From NCBI RefSeq assembly GCF_003265995.1, contig NZ_MVJN01000008.1:160896-224895 (forward strand): a stretch of 64,000 bases of DNA. Direction: 5' to 3'. This document shows, piece by piece, positions 16,259 to 24,208 of this stretch (its first letter is position 1; each line of letters opens with the position of its first letter). The notes under the pieces are model-generated. The model was given only the letters and a program-made list of their open reading frames with translations. It searched no databases and was not told the origin of the DNA. Position numbers and translations under genes: made by a program. This DNA comes from Legionella quinlivanii (GTDB lineage: Bacteria; Pseudomonadota; Gammaproteobacteria; Legionellales; Legionellaceae).

Positions 16259-16597
16259 ATGTGGATGAATATATCAAATTTCTTTCTCAATAATATAGTT
16301 GGTTTCATTGGCATATTTTTTTCATGGCTATTTACATACAAGTATTATAAGAAAAGCTTAAATCAGCAAGCCACAGAAGCCAACAAGGAAATAATAAATT
16401 TGATAAACCAATCCAATAACCAAACAATCTCAAAACAGTATTTGATTGAACAAGCTGTCACAGAATATTTAAAAAAAGGAACTCCTGTGAATTTTATTGA
16501 TTCTCTTGCCATCTCAAATGAAGAAAAAGCTGAAATCTATGATACTGCTGTGCTTAGAGGCAAGGGAAGAGCAGCCAAAAATAATCCTTACCGATAA
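16259..16597 (+). CDS. Small membrane-anchored protein coupled to the FRG gene
   Basis: The 112-residue product has one N-terminal membrane helix (FFLNNIVGFIGIFFSWLF, about residues 6-23), then a basic stretch and a helical cytoplasmic part ending GRAAKNNPYR. Start ATG 16259 is chosen because AAGGAGGG (16243-16250) is 8 nt upstream; a frame starting at 16226 ignores this. I know no family. The spacing suggests it works with the FRG protein, for example as membrane-bound effector. Confidence 0.75.
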   Translation: MWMNISNFFLNNIVGFIGIFFSWLFTYKYYKKSLNQQATEANKEIINLINQSNNQTISKQYLIEQAVTEYLKKGTPVNFIDSLAISNEEKAEIYDTAVLRGKGRAAKNNPYR

Positions 16598-16642
16598 TTA
16601 AGCAAGCGTAGGTCGGAATAGTCAATTTACCTTACTTAAGAA

Positions 16643-18613
16643 TTATATTGTTGGGATGCCAACTTGACTCAGATAGTCATATACAGAATCATAAAATTCC
16701 GGCAATCTTGTTTCATCACTCTGATCGCCCTCTGGAACAAAAATTACCATTCCCTGTCGGGCCCTGGTAAGCAATACCCTGTAGGTATTTAATAAGTACC
16801 TTTTGCGTGTTTCATCATTGATGTTTGACCATTTTGTCCCGCTAAATTTTTTGTAACTCCAACCAGTAGCTGTTTTTCTTAAATTTGCATCCCAAGCAAC
16901 ACAGGTCCAATCGAGCTCTAGGCCTTGGATATCGAATTCCGTAGCGACGTCCTCCAAAAAATTAGATGAACGTACATCATCATGAGGATTTAAAAACCAT
17001 TGAATTGGATCTATCTCAGACTTAATATGAATTCCATAAGGTTTTAATCTATATGCTCCTGACGAGGCAATGATACCCATGCTTTCGGAGCCCCTTGCCT
17101 TACTTTTAAGCCAATGTTTTGCTGTATTGAGATCTCGTGTTAAAACAATTGGATAGAGTGGATTTAAGTTATCCAGAATTCGTTTGGCATCTTCTAATTG
17201 GCAATCTAAAATTGCCTTCACGAACATTGAGAGCTTCTCTGACCGAAAAGACCTCATTGAAACCGCAAGATGAAGTTCATCCCTTATATTGATTTGACCT
17301 TCTCGAAAATCTGAGTAAATATTTTGTCCATTAGTATACTCAGTATCTGTAAGTTTGTTGGAAACATACACATCCCAATGAGGATAATCTTTTTTTATGG
17401 CATGAAACCACTCAGAAAGTCCTGCTTCACCAGTATTGATTTCTTGGCCACCGCCAATTAAGCATATAATAATGGACCAATCCTGGTGGCGATCCATAAC
17501 ACTAATTAAGAACTCAGGTTCTGACATATCAAAATCTGAGATACCTTTTTTTCTTTTCATGAAAAAAGTTGTTTGCTCTAAGGTCCAGGCCCGTTGAGCC
17601 TCATCAAATACAGCAACTCGCTCAACAGGAGGAAGGAAATGCTGAAGGGCATCATCTCTAAAATGATGAATATTCTGTATAAATGCCTTAGTTTTAGATT
17701 GTGCTTCCTTTTTGGATATTTTACTTTTAGTTCTTTTTCCGTCTGCCACTTCATCGCGTGCAAGTGCCTCTTGAAGCACAGCAACCAACGGACCATTACC
17801 AGATAAAAACACTGCATGTTCACCGGCATCTATATCATGTCGTTCGTTTGCAATATTAAGGCCAGCAAGAGTCTTTCCAGCACCAGGAACCCCTGTAATA
17901 AAACAAATTGATTTACGATTGTTTAACTTGGAACTATCAATTATCTCTGAAATTGCTTTAGAAGTGAGACTAAGATTAATTGCTCCAGAATCTGAACGGG
18001 AAATTTCTGTAACACTATGCCCTTTATAGAGTGCTTGTGCAGCTTCAATAATTGTTGGTGTTGGTTTATATATTGAGTCCATCCATGTTTCTGAAATGAG
18101 ATTAGCAGCTGATATCGACCTCGTAACTTCATTTATGATTGCAAGAAGATTTTCCTTATTTGCCCTAAGCGGTGAATATACTTTGTCATTATATCTATCT
18201 ATATTGTTATAGAAATTCGGTGCATCAGTAGCTACTAAAATTGGCACTATATAACGAGAATGGCTTTGTTCGTGAAAATTTTTCAAATCTAAAGCGTAAT
18301 CTAGCGCCTGGGTTAACGCGCTATTTGTGTATTGTTTATCCCCTACTTTAAACTCTAAAACAAAGATGATTCCTTTGTGAAGAAGGATAACATCCACTCT
18401 TTTCCCCATTCTTGGAATAGAGAATTCAAATGCAATATAGGAACTCGCTAAGGCTGATCCAATGGTTTTACAGATCTCGATCTGTTTTAGCCAAGCGTTG
18501 CGCTGTAATTCATCAAGAGAAAAGGAATGGAAGGTAGATAACTCGCCAAGAATGTAACTTGGGGAGTCTTTGATAAATTGTTCGATGTCAGAAGCATAGT
18601 AAGCACGAGACAT
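16643..18613 (-). CDS. DUF2075-type helicase with N-terminal PD-(D/E)xK nuclease
   Basis: The 656-residue protein starts with a nuclease-like domain: RVDVILL (72-78, D74) and VLEFKVG (85-91, E87 and K89), the D...ExK core. A P-loop NTPase of the DUF2075 (Schlafen group 3-like) family follows: GVPGAGKT (241-248), VFDEAQRAW (335-343), IGGGQEIN (386-393), DIQGLELDW and the late motif LLTRARQGM near the C-terminus. Proteins of this kind occur in defence islands and may act as DNA/RNA-degrading helicases. It is the last gene of the element, reading inward from the tRNA end. It looks complete. Confidence 0.85.
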   Translation of the reverse strand: MSRAYYASDIEQFIKDSPSYILGELSTFHSFSLDELQRNAWLKQIEICKTIGSALASSYIAFEFSIPRMGKRVDVILLHKGIIFVLEFKVGDKQYTNSALTQALDYALDLKNFHEQSHSRYIVPILVATDAPNFYNNIDRYNDKVYSPLRANKENLLAIINEVTRSISAANLISETWMDSIYKPTPTIIEAAQALYKGHSVTEISRSDSGAINLSLTSKAISEIIDSSKLNNRKSICFITGVPGAGKTLAGLNIANERHDIDAGEHAVFLSGNGPLVAVLQEALARDEVADGKRTKSKISKKEAQSKTKAFIQNIHHFRDDALQHFLPPVERVAVFDEAQRAWTLEQTTFFMKRKKGISDFDMSEPEFLISVMDRHQDWSIIICLIGGGQEINTGEAGLSEWFHAIKKDYPHWDVYVSNKLTDTEYTNGQNIYSDFREGQINIRDELHLAVSMRSFRSEKLSMFVKAILDCQLEDAKRILDNLNPLYPIVLTRDLNTAKHWLKSKARGSESMGIIASSGAYRLKPYGIHIKSEIDPIQWFLNPHDDVRSSNFLEDVATEFDIQGLELDWTCVAWDANLRKTATGWSYKKFSGTKWSNINDETRKRYLLNTYRVLLTRARQGMVIFVPEGDQSDETRLPEFYDSVYDYLSQVGIPTI

Positions 18614-18734
18614 TGTATTAAGTTTGCTATCCCAATTATTTGTTGTTTAAAAGTCTATCCCTTATGAATTATAGGTCATTTAACTATCAATATTTAATGA
18701 TGATTTATTTTGATTTAATAATTTCTAAAAAACA

Positions 18735-18758
18735 AAAGTACACCCAGAAGTACACCTA
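18735..18758 (+). repeat. Right arm-type integrase binding repeat
   Basis: The tandem motif AGTACACC, twice at 12-bp spacing, matches 1123-1146 in 23 of 24 positions and in the same orientation. It lies 68 bp inside the right attachment site, in the gap between the last cargo gene and tRNA-Pro. Confidence 0.65.
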
Positions 18759-18825
18759 GCAGAATTTTTTATTTTTAAGAGGTTTAACTAAGAAGATGCA
18801 AGGTACTGATTTTAAAGGGTATTTA

Positions 18826-18871
18826 TTGGTCGGGACGGAAGGATTTGAACCTTCGACCACTAGCACCCCAT
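18826..18871 (-). repeat. Right attachment site inside tRNA-Pro
   Basis: This is the second copy of the 46-bp direct repeat. It covers the CCA end, acceptor 3' strand, T-arm, variable loop, anticodon 3' strand and most of the anticodon loop of tRNA-Pro, so the element restores an intact tRNA on insertion. Confidence 0.93.
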
Positions 18872-18903
18872 GCTAGTACGCTACCAGGCTGCGCTACGCC
18901 CCG
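18827..18903 (-). tRNA. tRNA-Pro (anticodon GGG)
   Basis: The 77-nt gene folds into a full cloverleaf. The acceptor stem is CGGGGCG with CGTCCCG (one G-T pair), followed by discriminator A and encoded CCA. The anticodon stem is CTAGC/GCTAG, with loop ATGGGGT giving anticodon GGG, which reads CCC proline codons. The T-arm carries GGTTCAAATCC. It is the integration target of the element. Confidence 0.97.
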
Positions 18904-18943
18904 AGATAGCGAATAATACTCTGATCTCTTGGAAATGACAAGA

Positions 18944-19930
18944 TCACTTTTGGAGTTGCTGGGTAAATTCGTAGGCTTGTTTTTGCAGGTTGTTGCCGCT
19001 GCAGATGGGGCTTGCCCATTTATCCGGGCAGGGGCGGTCTCTGGCGATGGACCACATGGATAAAGCTCCGATGTTTTTGCTTATTGCAAATTCACGGAGT
19101 TTTCTTGCATTTTCGAGGGTGAATTGCTCTGAATTGATGTCGTTCACGCCAATCATCGGGGTTATTTCAATCATGGACCAGAGTTCGGACTCTGTTTTTT
19201 TGGGATAGAGAATTCGCAATTCATCTCGGAGAGAGTTTGCGGATTCGATTGCGTAATCGCCCATATCGCCTGTGTAGGCTGGGCCATAATCCATTGCCAT
19301 GATATTGACGTTAAACACCAGCTCCGTCGCTTTGGCCATTTCAATCAGTTCTTTTCCCTGACTGGTTAGCCCTTCTGGCAAGATGGGCAGGGTAAAACTA
19401 ATGGTGACTTCTGGATTTTGCTGCTGAAAAATCTGTAAAGCCTGAATCAGGGTGGGCACATCCGCTGTATTGTTTTCCACATCAAAATCCAGAGCTTTTG
19501 CATTATAGATCTCCCTGACTTTGCTTAAAATTAATTTCAACTGCTCAACATTACAATTCATGGATAAATCAGTGCCGGAGGCCCCGCCAAATGAAACGGT
19601 CACCTCCACATTATTCTTCATCAATTTGTCAGTTAAATGCTGGCCCCACTTATCGGAAACAAGATAGGCGGCATGGCCGCCCCAGGCAGGCTGGCAGTGT
19701 CCTGAATCGGTGATGAATGCTAAACGAAATGCTTTTAAATCCTGCTCCTTTGCAATCTTGCTTAAGTCCATTGGTTCTATCGACTGATAGGACGGATCCC
19801 AATAGGTATTGATAGTCATATCGGCATAGGGGCTAAACGGCGGTTTTGCCGTAGCTTCCAGAGGATGCGCTAAAACGCTTGTTTGAAAAAATGCACTGAT
19901 TAATAAGAATCTTGTTAATTTATTAATCAT
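18944..19930 (-). CDS. Secreted GH18-like glycosidase (chitinase family)
   Basis: The 328-residue protein has a signal peptide (residues 1-21, cut after VLA). The rest follows the GH18 barrel: VSFGGASG (112-119) on strand 3 and LDFDVEN (147-153) on strand 4, where D148, D150 and E152 match the catalytic D-x-D-x-E series. Later IMAMDYGP (about 214-221) and LSMWSIARD fit strands 6 and 8. It is probably exported through type II secretion and cuts chitin or a similar N-acetylglucosamine polymer. It stands alone, 40 bp from tRNA-Pro. Confidence 0.85.
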   Translation of the reverse strand: MINKLTRFLLISAFFQTSVLAHPLEATAKPPFSPYADMTINTYWDPSYQSIEPMDLSKIAKEQDLKAFRLAFITDSGHCQPAWGGHAAYLVSDKWGQHLTDKLMKNNVEVTVSFGGASGTDLSMNCNVEQLKLILSKVREIYNAKALDFDVENNTADVPTLIQALQIFQQQNPEVTISFTLPILPEGLTSQGKELIEMAKATELVFNVNIMAMDYGPAYTGDMGDYAIESANSLRDELRILYPKKTESELWSMIEITPMIGVNDINSEQFTLENARKLREFAISKNIGALSMWSIARDRPCPDKWASPICSGNNLQKQAYEFTQQLQK

Positions 19931-19985
19931 TATTGAACCTTTTATTATCCCTAGCTAAAGGATAGTCCATTATTTGGCCATATGA

Positions 19986-20333
19986 TTACATGCTGTTATT
20001 CAAATTATTGGTCTCATCAAACTGCTCTGCGGTTTCATCAATACCGGCATCGACACCGGTGGTGTAATAACCGGGAACCCCGTTGCCTAGCATGTTGACC
20101 ATTCCATCGCCCACACAGGACTGTTGCATGAGTTCATTAGTACCGATTTTCAGGGATTCTTTCACGGACTCAGGAGTTAAAAGTTGCAGAGGATTCAGGC
20201 AAGTATCAGGCTTTTCACCCAGTTTTATGTCTTTTGCCTTTTTCTTTGCAAGAGACTTGTCATCATCCTTATCGTCTTTTGACTTGCTGGTATATTCACG
20301 AGTAAGAATAGGACGCGTTTTTAGAATGCCCAT
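19986..20333 (-). CDS. Small unidentified protein
   Basis: From ATG 20333 (a TTG at 20351 is also in frame) the product has 115 residues. The first part is very basic and acidic by turns (SKSKDDKDDDKSLAKKKAKD); the second part has two cysteines (DTCLNPLQLL, QQSCVGDG) and an acidic, asparagine-rich tail. There is no signal peptide. I recognise no family. It is transcribed on its own, facing the same way as its neighbours. Confidence 0.55.
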   Translation of the reverse strand: MGILKTRPILTREYTSKSKDDKDDDKSLAKKKAKDIKLGEKPDTCLNPLQLLTPESVKESLKIGTNELMQQSCVGDGMVNMLGNGVPGYYTTGVDAGIDETAEQFDETNNLNNSM

Positions 20334-20479
20334 GAGTCTTCGCCTGTACAATTATTTATTTAATTATACAATATAAGACCTGATTTGGTCTACAGGAATA
20401 CAATTTACTCTGAAAATTTTTATTAAAGCAGGAAACTCTATTACAGATGCCGCGGACAAAGCCGCGGCAGGCAGCGATA

Positions 20480-21637
20480 TCAGCCAAAGGCATTAATACC
20501 CGTAATATGGCGTCCTAAAACCAGAGTATGCACGTTATCTGTTCCTTCGTAGGTAAAGACGGACTCCAGATTGAGCATATGACGAATCACTGGATATTCA
20601 AGACTGATACCATTGGCTCCCAAGAGATTACGGCAGGAGCGGGCGATTTTTATCGCTTCCCGGCAGGCATTGCCTTTGGCGAGAGAAATCATCACCGGTG
20701 TTTCGCGATGCTGATCTTTTAAGCGGCCAATTTGCAAATTAAGACATTGGGCTTTAATAATCTCGGTATACATATCCGCCAGGTCTTTCTGAACCAATTG
20801 AAATGAAGCCAATGGTTTGGCAAATTGTTTACGTTCAAGCAGATAATCCCGGGTCGCATCGAAGCAGGCCATAGCAGCACCCATTGCTCCCCATGCGATG
20901 CCGTACCGCGCCTGGCTTAAACAGCTTAGTGGAGCGCCCAGACCTTTAGTGCTGCCCGGCAGATAATTTTCATCCGGCACAAAGACGTCTTCAAATACCA
21001 GCTCGCCTGTCAGAGAAGCGCGCAACGACATTTTATGTTTTACTTCCGGTGCTGAAAATCCCTTGGATTTTGCGTCAACAATAAAGCCGCGGATCCCTTC
21101 TTCGGTTTTAGCCCAGACAATAGCGATGTCGGCAATAGGCGCATTGGTAATCCACATTTTAGAACCATTTAAACGCCAGCCGCCCTCTACTTTTTTAGCA
21201 TAGGTACGCATACTGGCCGGGTCGGAGCCTGAGTCTGGCTCAGTCAGCCCAAAACAGCCAATGATATCTCCTCTGGCCATGCCGGGTAAATAACGCAGCC
21301 TTTGTTCTTCTGAGCCATAGCGAAAAATAGGATACATACATAAAGAGCTTTGGACAGAAACAAAGCTTCGTAAACCGCTATCCCCTTTTTCGAGCTCCTG
21401 ACATACCAAACCATAGGAGACATAGGATGCCTCTGCCCCGCCGTATTCTGCAGGCAAGGTTAAACCGAGTAAGCCCAATTCCGCTGATTGCTTAATGAGT
21501 TGACGCGGAAATTCACCGTGCTCAAAGGCCTCCGCCATCAAGGGTATTACATCATGGTTTACAAAACGGGCGACACTGTCCCGAATCATTCGTTCATCAT
21601 CTTGTAATTGTTCTTCAAGAAACAGCAAGTCGTCCAC
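20480..21637 (-). CDS. Acyl-CoA dehydrogenase, glutaryl-CoA dehydrogenase type
   Basis: The 385-residue flavoenzyme has the acyl-CoA dehydrogenase layout: helical N-terminal domain, FAD-binding middle (CFGLTEPDSGSDPASM; WRLNGSKMWITNAP) and helical C-terminus with the base E364 in TYEGTDNVH. The TYEGT motif and the ending HTLVLGRHITGI are typical of glutaryl-CoA dehydrogenase, which turns glutaryl-CoA into crotonyl-CoA in lysine and tryptophan breakdown. It overlaps the upstream 2-oxoacid dehydrogenase gene by about 20 bp, which suggests that the two act on one catabolic path. Confidence 0.9.
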   Translation of the reverse strand: MDDLLFLEEQLQDDERMIRDSVARFVNHDVIPLMAEAFEHGEFPRQLIKQSAELGLLGLTLPAEYGGAEASYVSYGLVCQELEKGDSGLRSFVSVQSSLCMYPIFRYGSEEQRLRYLPGMARGDIIGCFGLTEPDSGSDPASMRTYAKKVEGGWRLNGSKMWITNAPIADIAIVWAKTEEGIRGFIVDAKSKGFSAPEVKHKMSLRASLTGELVFEDVFVPDENYLPGSTKGLGAPLSCLSQARYGIAWGAMGAAMACFDATRDYLLERKQFAKPLASFQLVQKDLADMYTEIIKAQCLNLQIGRLKDQHRETPVMISLAKGNACREAIKIARSCRNLLGANGISLEYPVIRHMLNLESVFTYEGTDNVHTLVLGRHITGINAFG

Positions 21638-23855
21638 TTTCTTTCTCCCTTTTCACTGAATTCAAATCAAGAACCGCTTCAACAATGGATTCTTTGCTGG
21701 GCAATAGGTATTGCCATGCAGTTCCTAATGGGATGAAGCAATCTTCACCCGTAATGCGTTTTATTTTCAAACGAGATGAGGCTTCTTCCGCAAGCAAGGT
21801 GGTTAATCCTTCGCTAATGGAGGCACTGCGCCGTCCCTCATCGACAATCAGAACACGCTTTGCCTTTGCTACTTCGCGTAAAATGGCTTGTGCGGGCAGA
21901 GGGCTTAACCAGCGTAAATCAACGATCTTCACTTTGATTTGGTATTGATCGCGTAAAATTTTGGCGGCCTGCCGTGATAAGTAGTAGCCATTGGCATAGC
22001 TAAGAATCACCGTATCCCCCTCACCGAATACGCCAACCTCTCCCGCCTCAATGGTTTCATGAGCAGGCGGATACTCAAACAGCCAGCCATTGTCACCGTT
22101 TTCATGCAGATCTTTAGTCATGTACAGAGCGATAGGCTCAAGGAAGACCACAACACGGCCTTCTTCATGGGCCAGCTTTATGCAGGTCCTCAGCATTTTA
22201 GCAGCATCAGGGCCATTTGAAGGGCAGGCCACAATCACACCGGGTAAATCCCGAAGTACAGCAATCGAATTGTCATTATGAAAATGACCGCCAAAGCCTT
22301 TCTGATAGGCTAAACCGGCAATGCGTATGACCATCGGGTTACAATATTGACCATTGGAAAAGAACGACAAGGTCGATGCCTCTCCGCGCAACTGATCTTC
22401 CGCGTTATGTAAATAGGCTAAAAACTGGATTTCCGGAACCGGAATAAAGCCATTATGTGATAAACCAATCGCTGTTCCAAGAATTGTCGTCTCATCCAGA
22501 ATGGAGTCAAACACACGACGCTGACCAAATCTTGCCTGCAAATCAGCAGTCACCCGGTATACACCGCCCTTTTTACCCACGTCCTCGCCAAAAACCAGCA
22601 TATTAGGGTATTGAGCCATAAGATCAGTTAAAGCGAAATTGATATTCTGGCAAAGATTTCGTTTTAGACTCAGCTGGTTATAAGCACTGCCAAAAGCTTT
22701 GATCCGGGCAGCTTCGTCTGGCACGGGATAAGGAGTAGCTGATGTGGGCTTAGGGATAATCGAGGACATGACTTCCGCGGCGCTGCTCATGCGCGGCAAA
22801 CGAACAGCTTCCATTGCCTTCGCTTCAATCAGCGACTTGTTATCAAGGTATAACTCAGCCATTGATTCCAGGCTCATCCAGTCCTGTTCATGTAATATTC
22901 TTGCAGTATGAAGCAAGGGATCATTGGCTTCTATCCGTTCAATCTCAGCCTGACTGTGATATTGCGACTCAATATCGGAACCCGCATGGCCTAAGAGGCG
23001 TACGCATTTCATATGCAGGAAAACTGGCTGCTTTTTCTGCCTTGCTATTTGTTGAGCTTCCTGCGCTTTCAGGAAGGTATCCGCTATGTTCAGCCCATCA
23101 CAACTCAGGTAATGGATGGCCGGCCGGGTTTTTATAGAAGATTCAATCCAATGATTGGGCGTAGGCACGGAAATCCCAATCCCATTATCTTCACAAATGA
23201 AAACCAGGGGCAGCGGATAACCCTGACTGGCAATCCAGGAGCAGGCGTTTAAGGTGGTTTGTGAAGACGCGTGATTGGTAGATGCGTCTCCAAATGAGCA
23301 AAGGACAATGGAGTCAGCTGGGAGTTTCGATTCAATACTCAGTTCTCTGGCACGGGCAATGGAAATTGCCGCGCCCAGCGCTTTGGGCAAATGTGAGGCG
23401 ATTGTTGAGGTTTGCGGGGGAATAGATAAAGGCACGCTGCCAAACACCTTATGCCGGCCTCCGGCAATCGGCTCTTCTGCAGCCGCCACCAGAGAGAGCA
23501 GGATATCGCGAACCCCGTCACAGCCTGCGACCTGTTTAGCCCGCTGAAGATAAAATCCTCCGCTTCTGTAATGAAGAAATGCCATATCAGCAGGGCGAAA
23601 GACTTGTCCGAAAACGGCATTACCTTCATGGCCGCTACTGCCAATCGTATAAAAAGATAAACCTTTTTCTTTCAGTTGGCGGGCGATTAAATCAAGCAGG
23701 CGCGATTTAATCTGCGAATCAAATAACTCCATGGCCAGTTTTTTATCGAGTCCAGCCTGCCCAGGTTGCGTATTACTTAACGCAGCCGGGAAATCAGCAG
23801 CCTTTATTTTTTTAAGGAACTGCTCATCCACTACACTTGCTCTATCCAGCATCAT
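21615..23855 (-). CDS. Fused alpha-beta E1 subunit of a 2-oxoacid dehydrogenase
   Basis: This 746-residue thiamine-diphosphate enzyme joins E1 alpha (about 1-370) and E1 beta (about 400-745), which are separate in most bacteria. The alpha half has SSGHEGN (near 75) and the cofactor motif CSFGDASTN...EDN (about 187-225). The beta half has VFGEDVGKKGGVYRVT and the C-terminal transketolase-type domain (VKIVDLRWLSPLP, VLIVDEGRR). It is most like branched-chain or acetoin-type E1. No E2 or E3 gene is adjacent, so it must use a lipoyl partner encoded elsewhere. ATG 23855 is taken as start; GTG 23858 and ATG 23852 are close, after AGGG. Confidence 0.88.
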   Translation of the reverse strand: MMLDRASVVDEQFLKKIKAADFPAALSNTQPGQAGLDKKLAMELFDSQIKSRLLDLIARQLKEKGLSFYTIGSSGHEGNAVFGQVFRPADMAFLHYRSGGFYLQRAKQVAGCDGVRDILLSLVAAAEEPIAGGRHKVFGSVPLSIPPQTSTIASHLPKALGAAISIARARELSIESKLPADSIVLCSFGDASTNHASSQTTLNACSWIASQGYPLPLVFICEDNGIGISVPTPNHWIESSIKTRPAIHYLSCDGLNIADTFLKAQEAQQIARQKKQPVFLHMKCVRLLGHAGSDIESQYHSQAEIERIEANDPLLHTARILHEQDWMSLESMAELYLDNKSLIEAKAMEAVRLPRMSSAAEVMSSIIPKPTSATPYPVPDEAARIKAFGSAYNQLSLKRNLCQNINFALTDLMAQYPNMLVFGEDVGKKGGVYRVTADLQARFGQRRVFDSILDETTILGTAIGLSHNGFIPVPEIQFLAYLHNAEDQLRGEASTLSFFSNGQYCNPMVIRIAGLAYQKGFGGHFHNDNSIAVLRDLPGVIVACPSNGPDAAKMLRTCIKLAHEEGRVVVFLEPIALYMTKDLHENGDNGWLFEYPPAHETIEAGEVGVFGEGDTVILSYANGYYLSRQAAKILRDQYQIKVKIVDLRWLSPLPAQAILREVAKAKRVLIVDEGRRSASISEGLTTLLAEEASSRLKIKRITGEDCFIPLGTAWQYLLPSKESIVEAVLDLNSVKREKESGRLAVS

Positions 23856-24023
23856 CACACCCTGTCAATTAGTTCCAATCCTTTCATGAACCATCAAGTA
23901 TGCTCAATGAAAATCTGCGTATAAGCTACGTGAAAAAAGCGGTAATAGCCAGATCTTGCGTTATAAAAAGTGTATACTCTTATAAGAATTGCAGTAAATG
24001 TGCAAGGCTTATCCTTGGGGGTC

Positions 24024-24167
24024 ACTGCCATTAAGTTAAGCTTAGTTGTATATTTAATGTCTTCCCCGCGAAGGCGGGGATTCCATCTCTGGGCTAGCTA
24101 CAATGCCAGTTTAGGAATGGATTCCCGCCTTCGCGGGAAGGACAAAATTCCTTAACTCAATGGCAGT
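24024..24167. mobile_element. MITE-like inverted-repeat element, family A copy 1
   Basis: ACTGCCATTAAGTTAAG at the left and its near-perfect inverse (CTTAACTCAATGGCAGT) at the right bound a 144-bp element with an inner inverted pair CCCGCGAAGGCGGG / CCCGCCTTCGCGGG. ATCCTTGG occurs on both sides (24011 and 24169), as expected of a target duplication. A second copy lies at 56423-56566. The rest of the gap 23856-24208 is A+T-rich leader. Confidence 0.82.
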
Positions 24168-24208
24168 AATCCTTGGAGTGAGTGCCTGCGGCCCTAAGGA
24201 AGAACAAG

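Larger units (their letters stand above)
948..18871. mobile_element. Integrative element (defence island) inserted at tRNA-Pro
   Basis: A 46-bp perfect direct repeat (948-993 and 18826-18871) frames the segment. The right copy is the 3' half of the intact tRNA-Pro(GGG) gene, from the anticodon loop to the encoded CCA. The left copy is the displaced 3' half of the original tRNA gene and is followed by unrelated sequence. A P4-type integrase lies 170 bp inside the left end. The interior is visibly richer in A+T than the flanks. Almost all cargo belongs to families known from anti-phage or conflict systems. No conjugation, relaxase or capsid genes are visible, so it would need a helper for transfer between cells. 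Confidence 0.92.

Noticed and set aside
16643..18613. Gabija or a restriction-modification system
   Set aside because: There is no GajA-type ATPase-TOPRIM fusion and no methyltransferase partner; the NTPase is of DUF2075 type.
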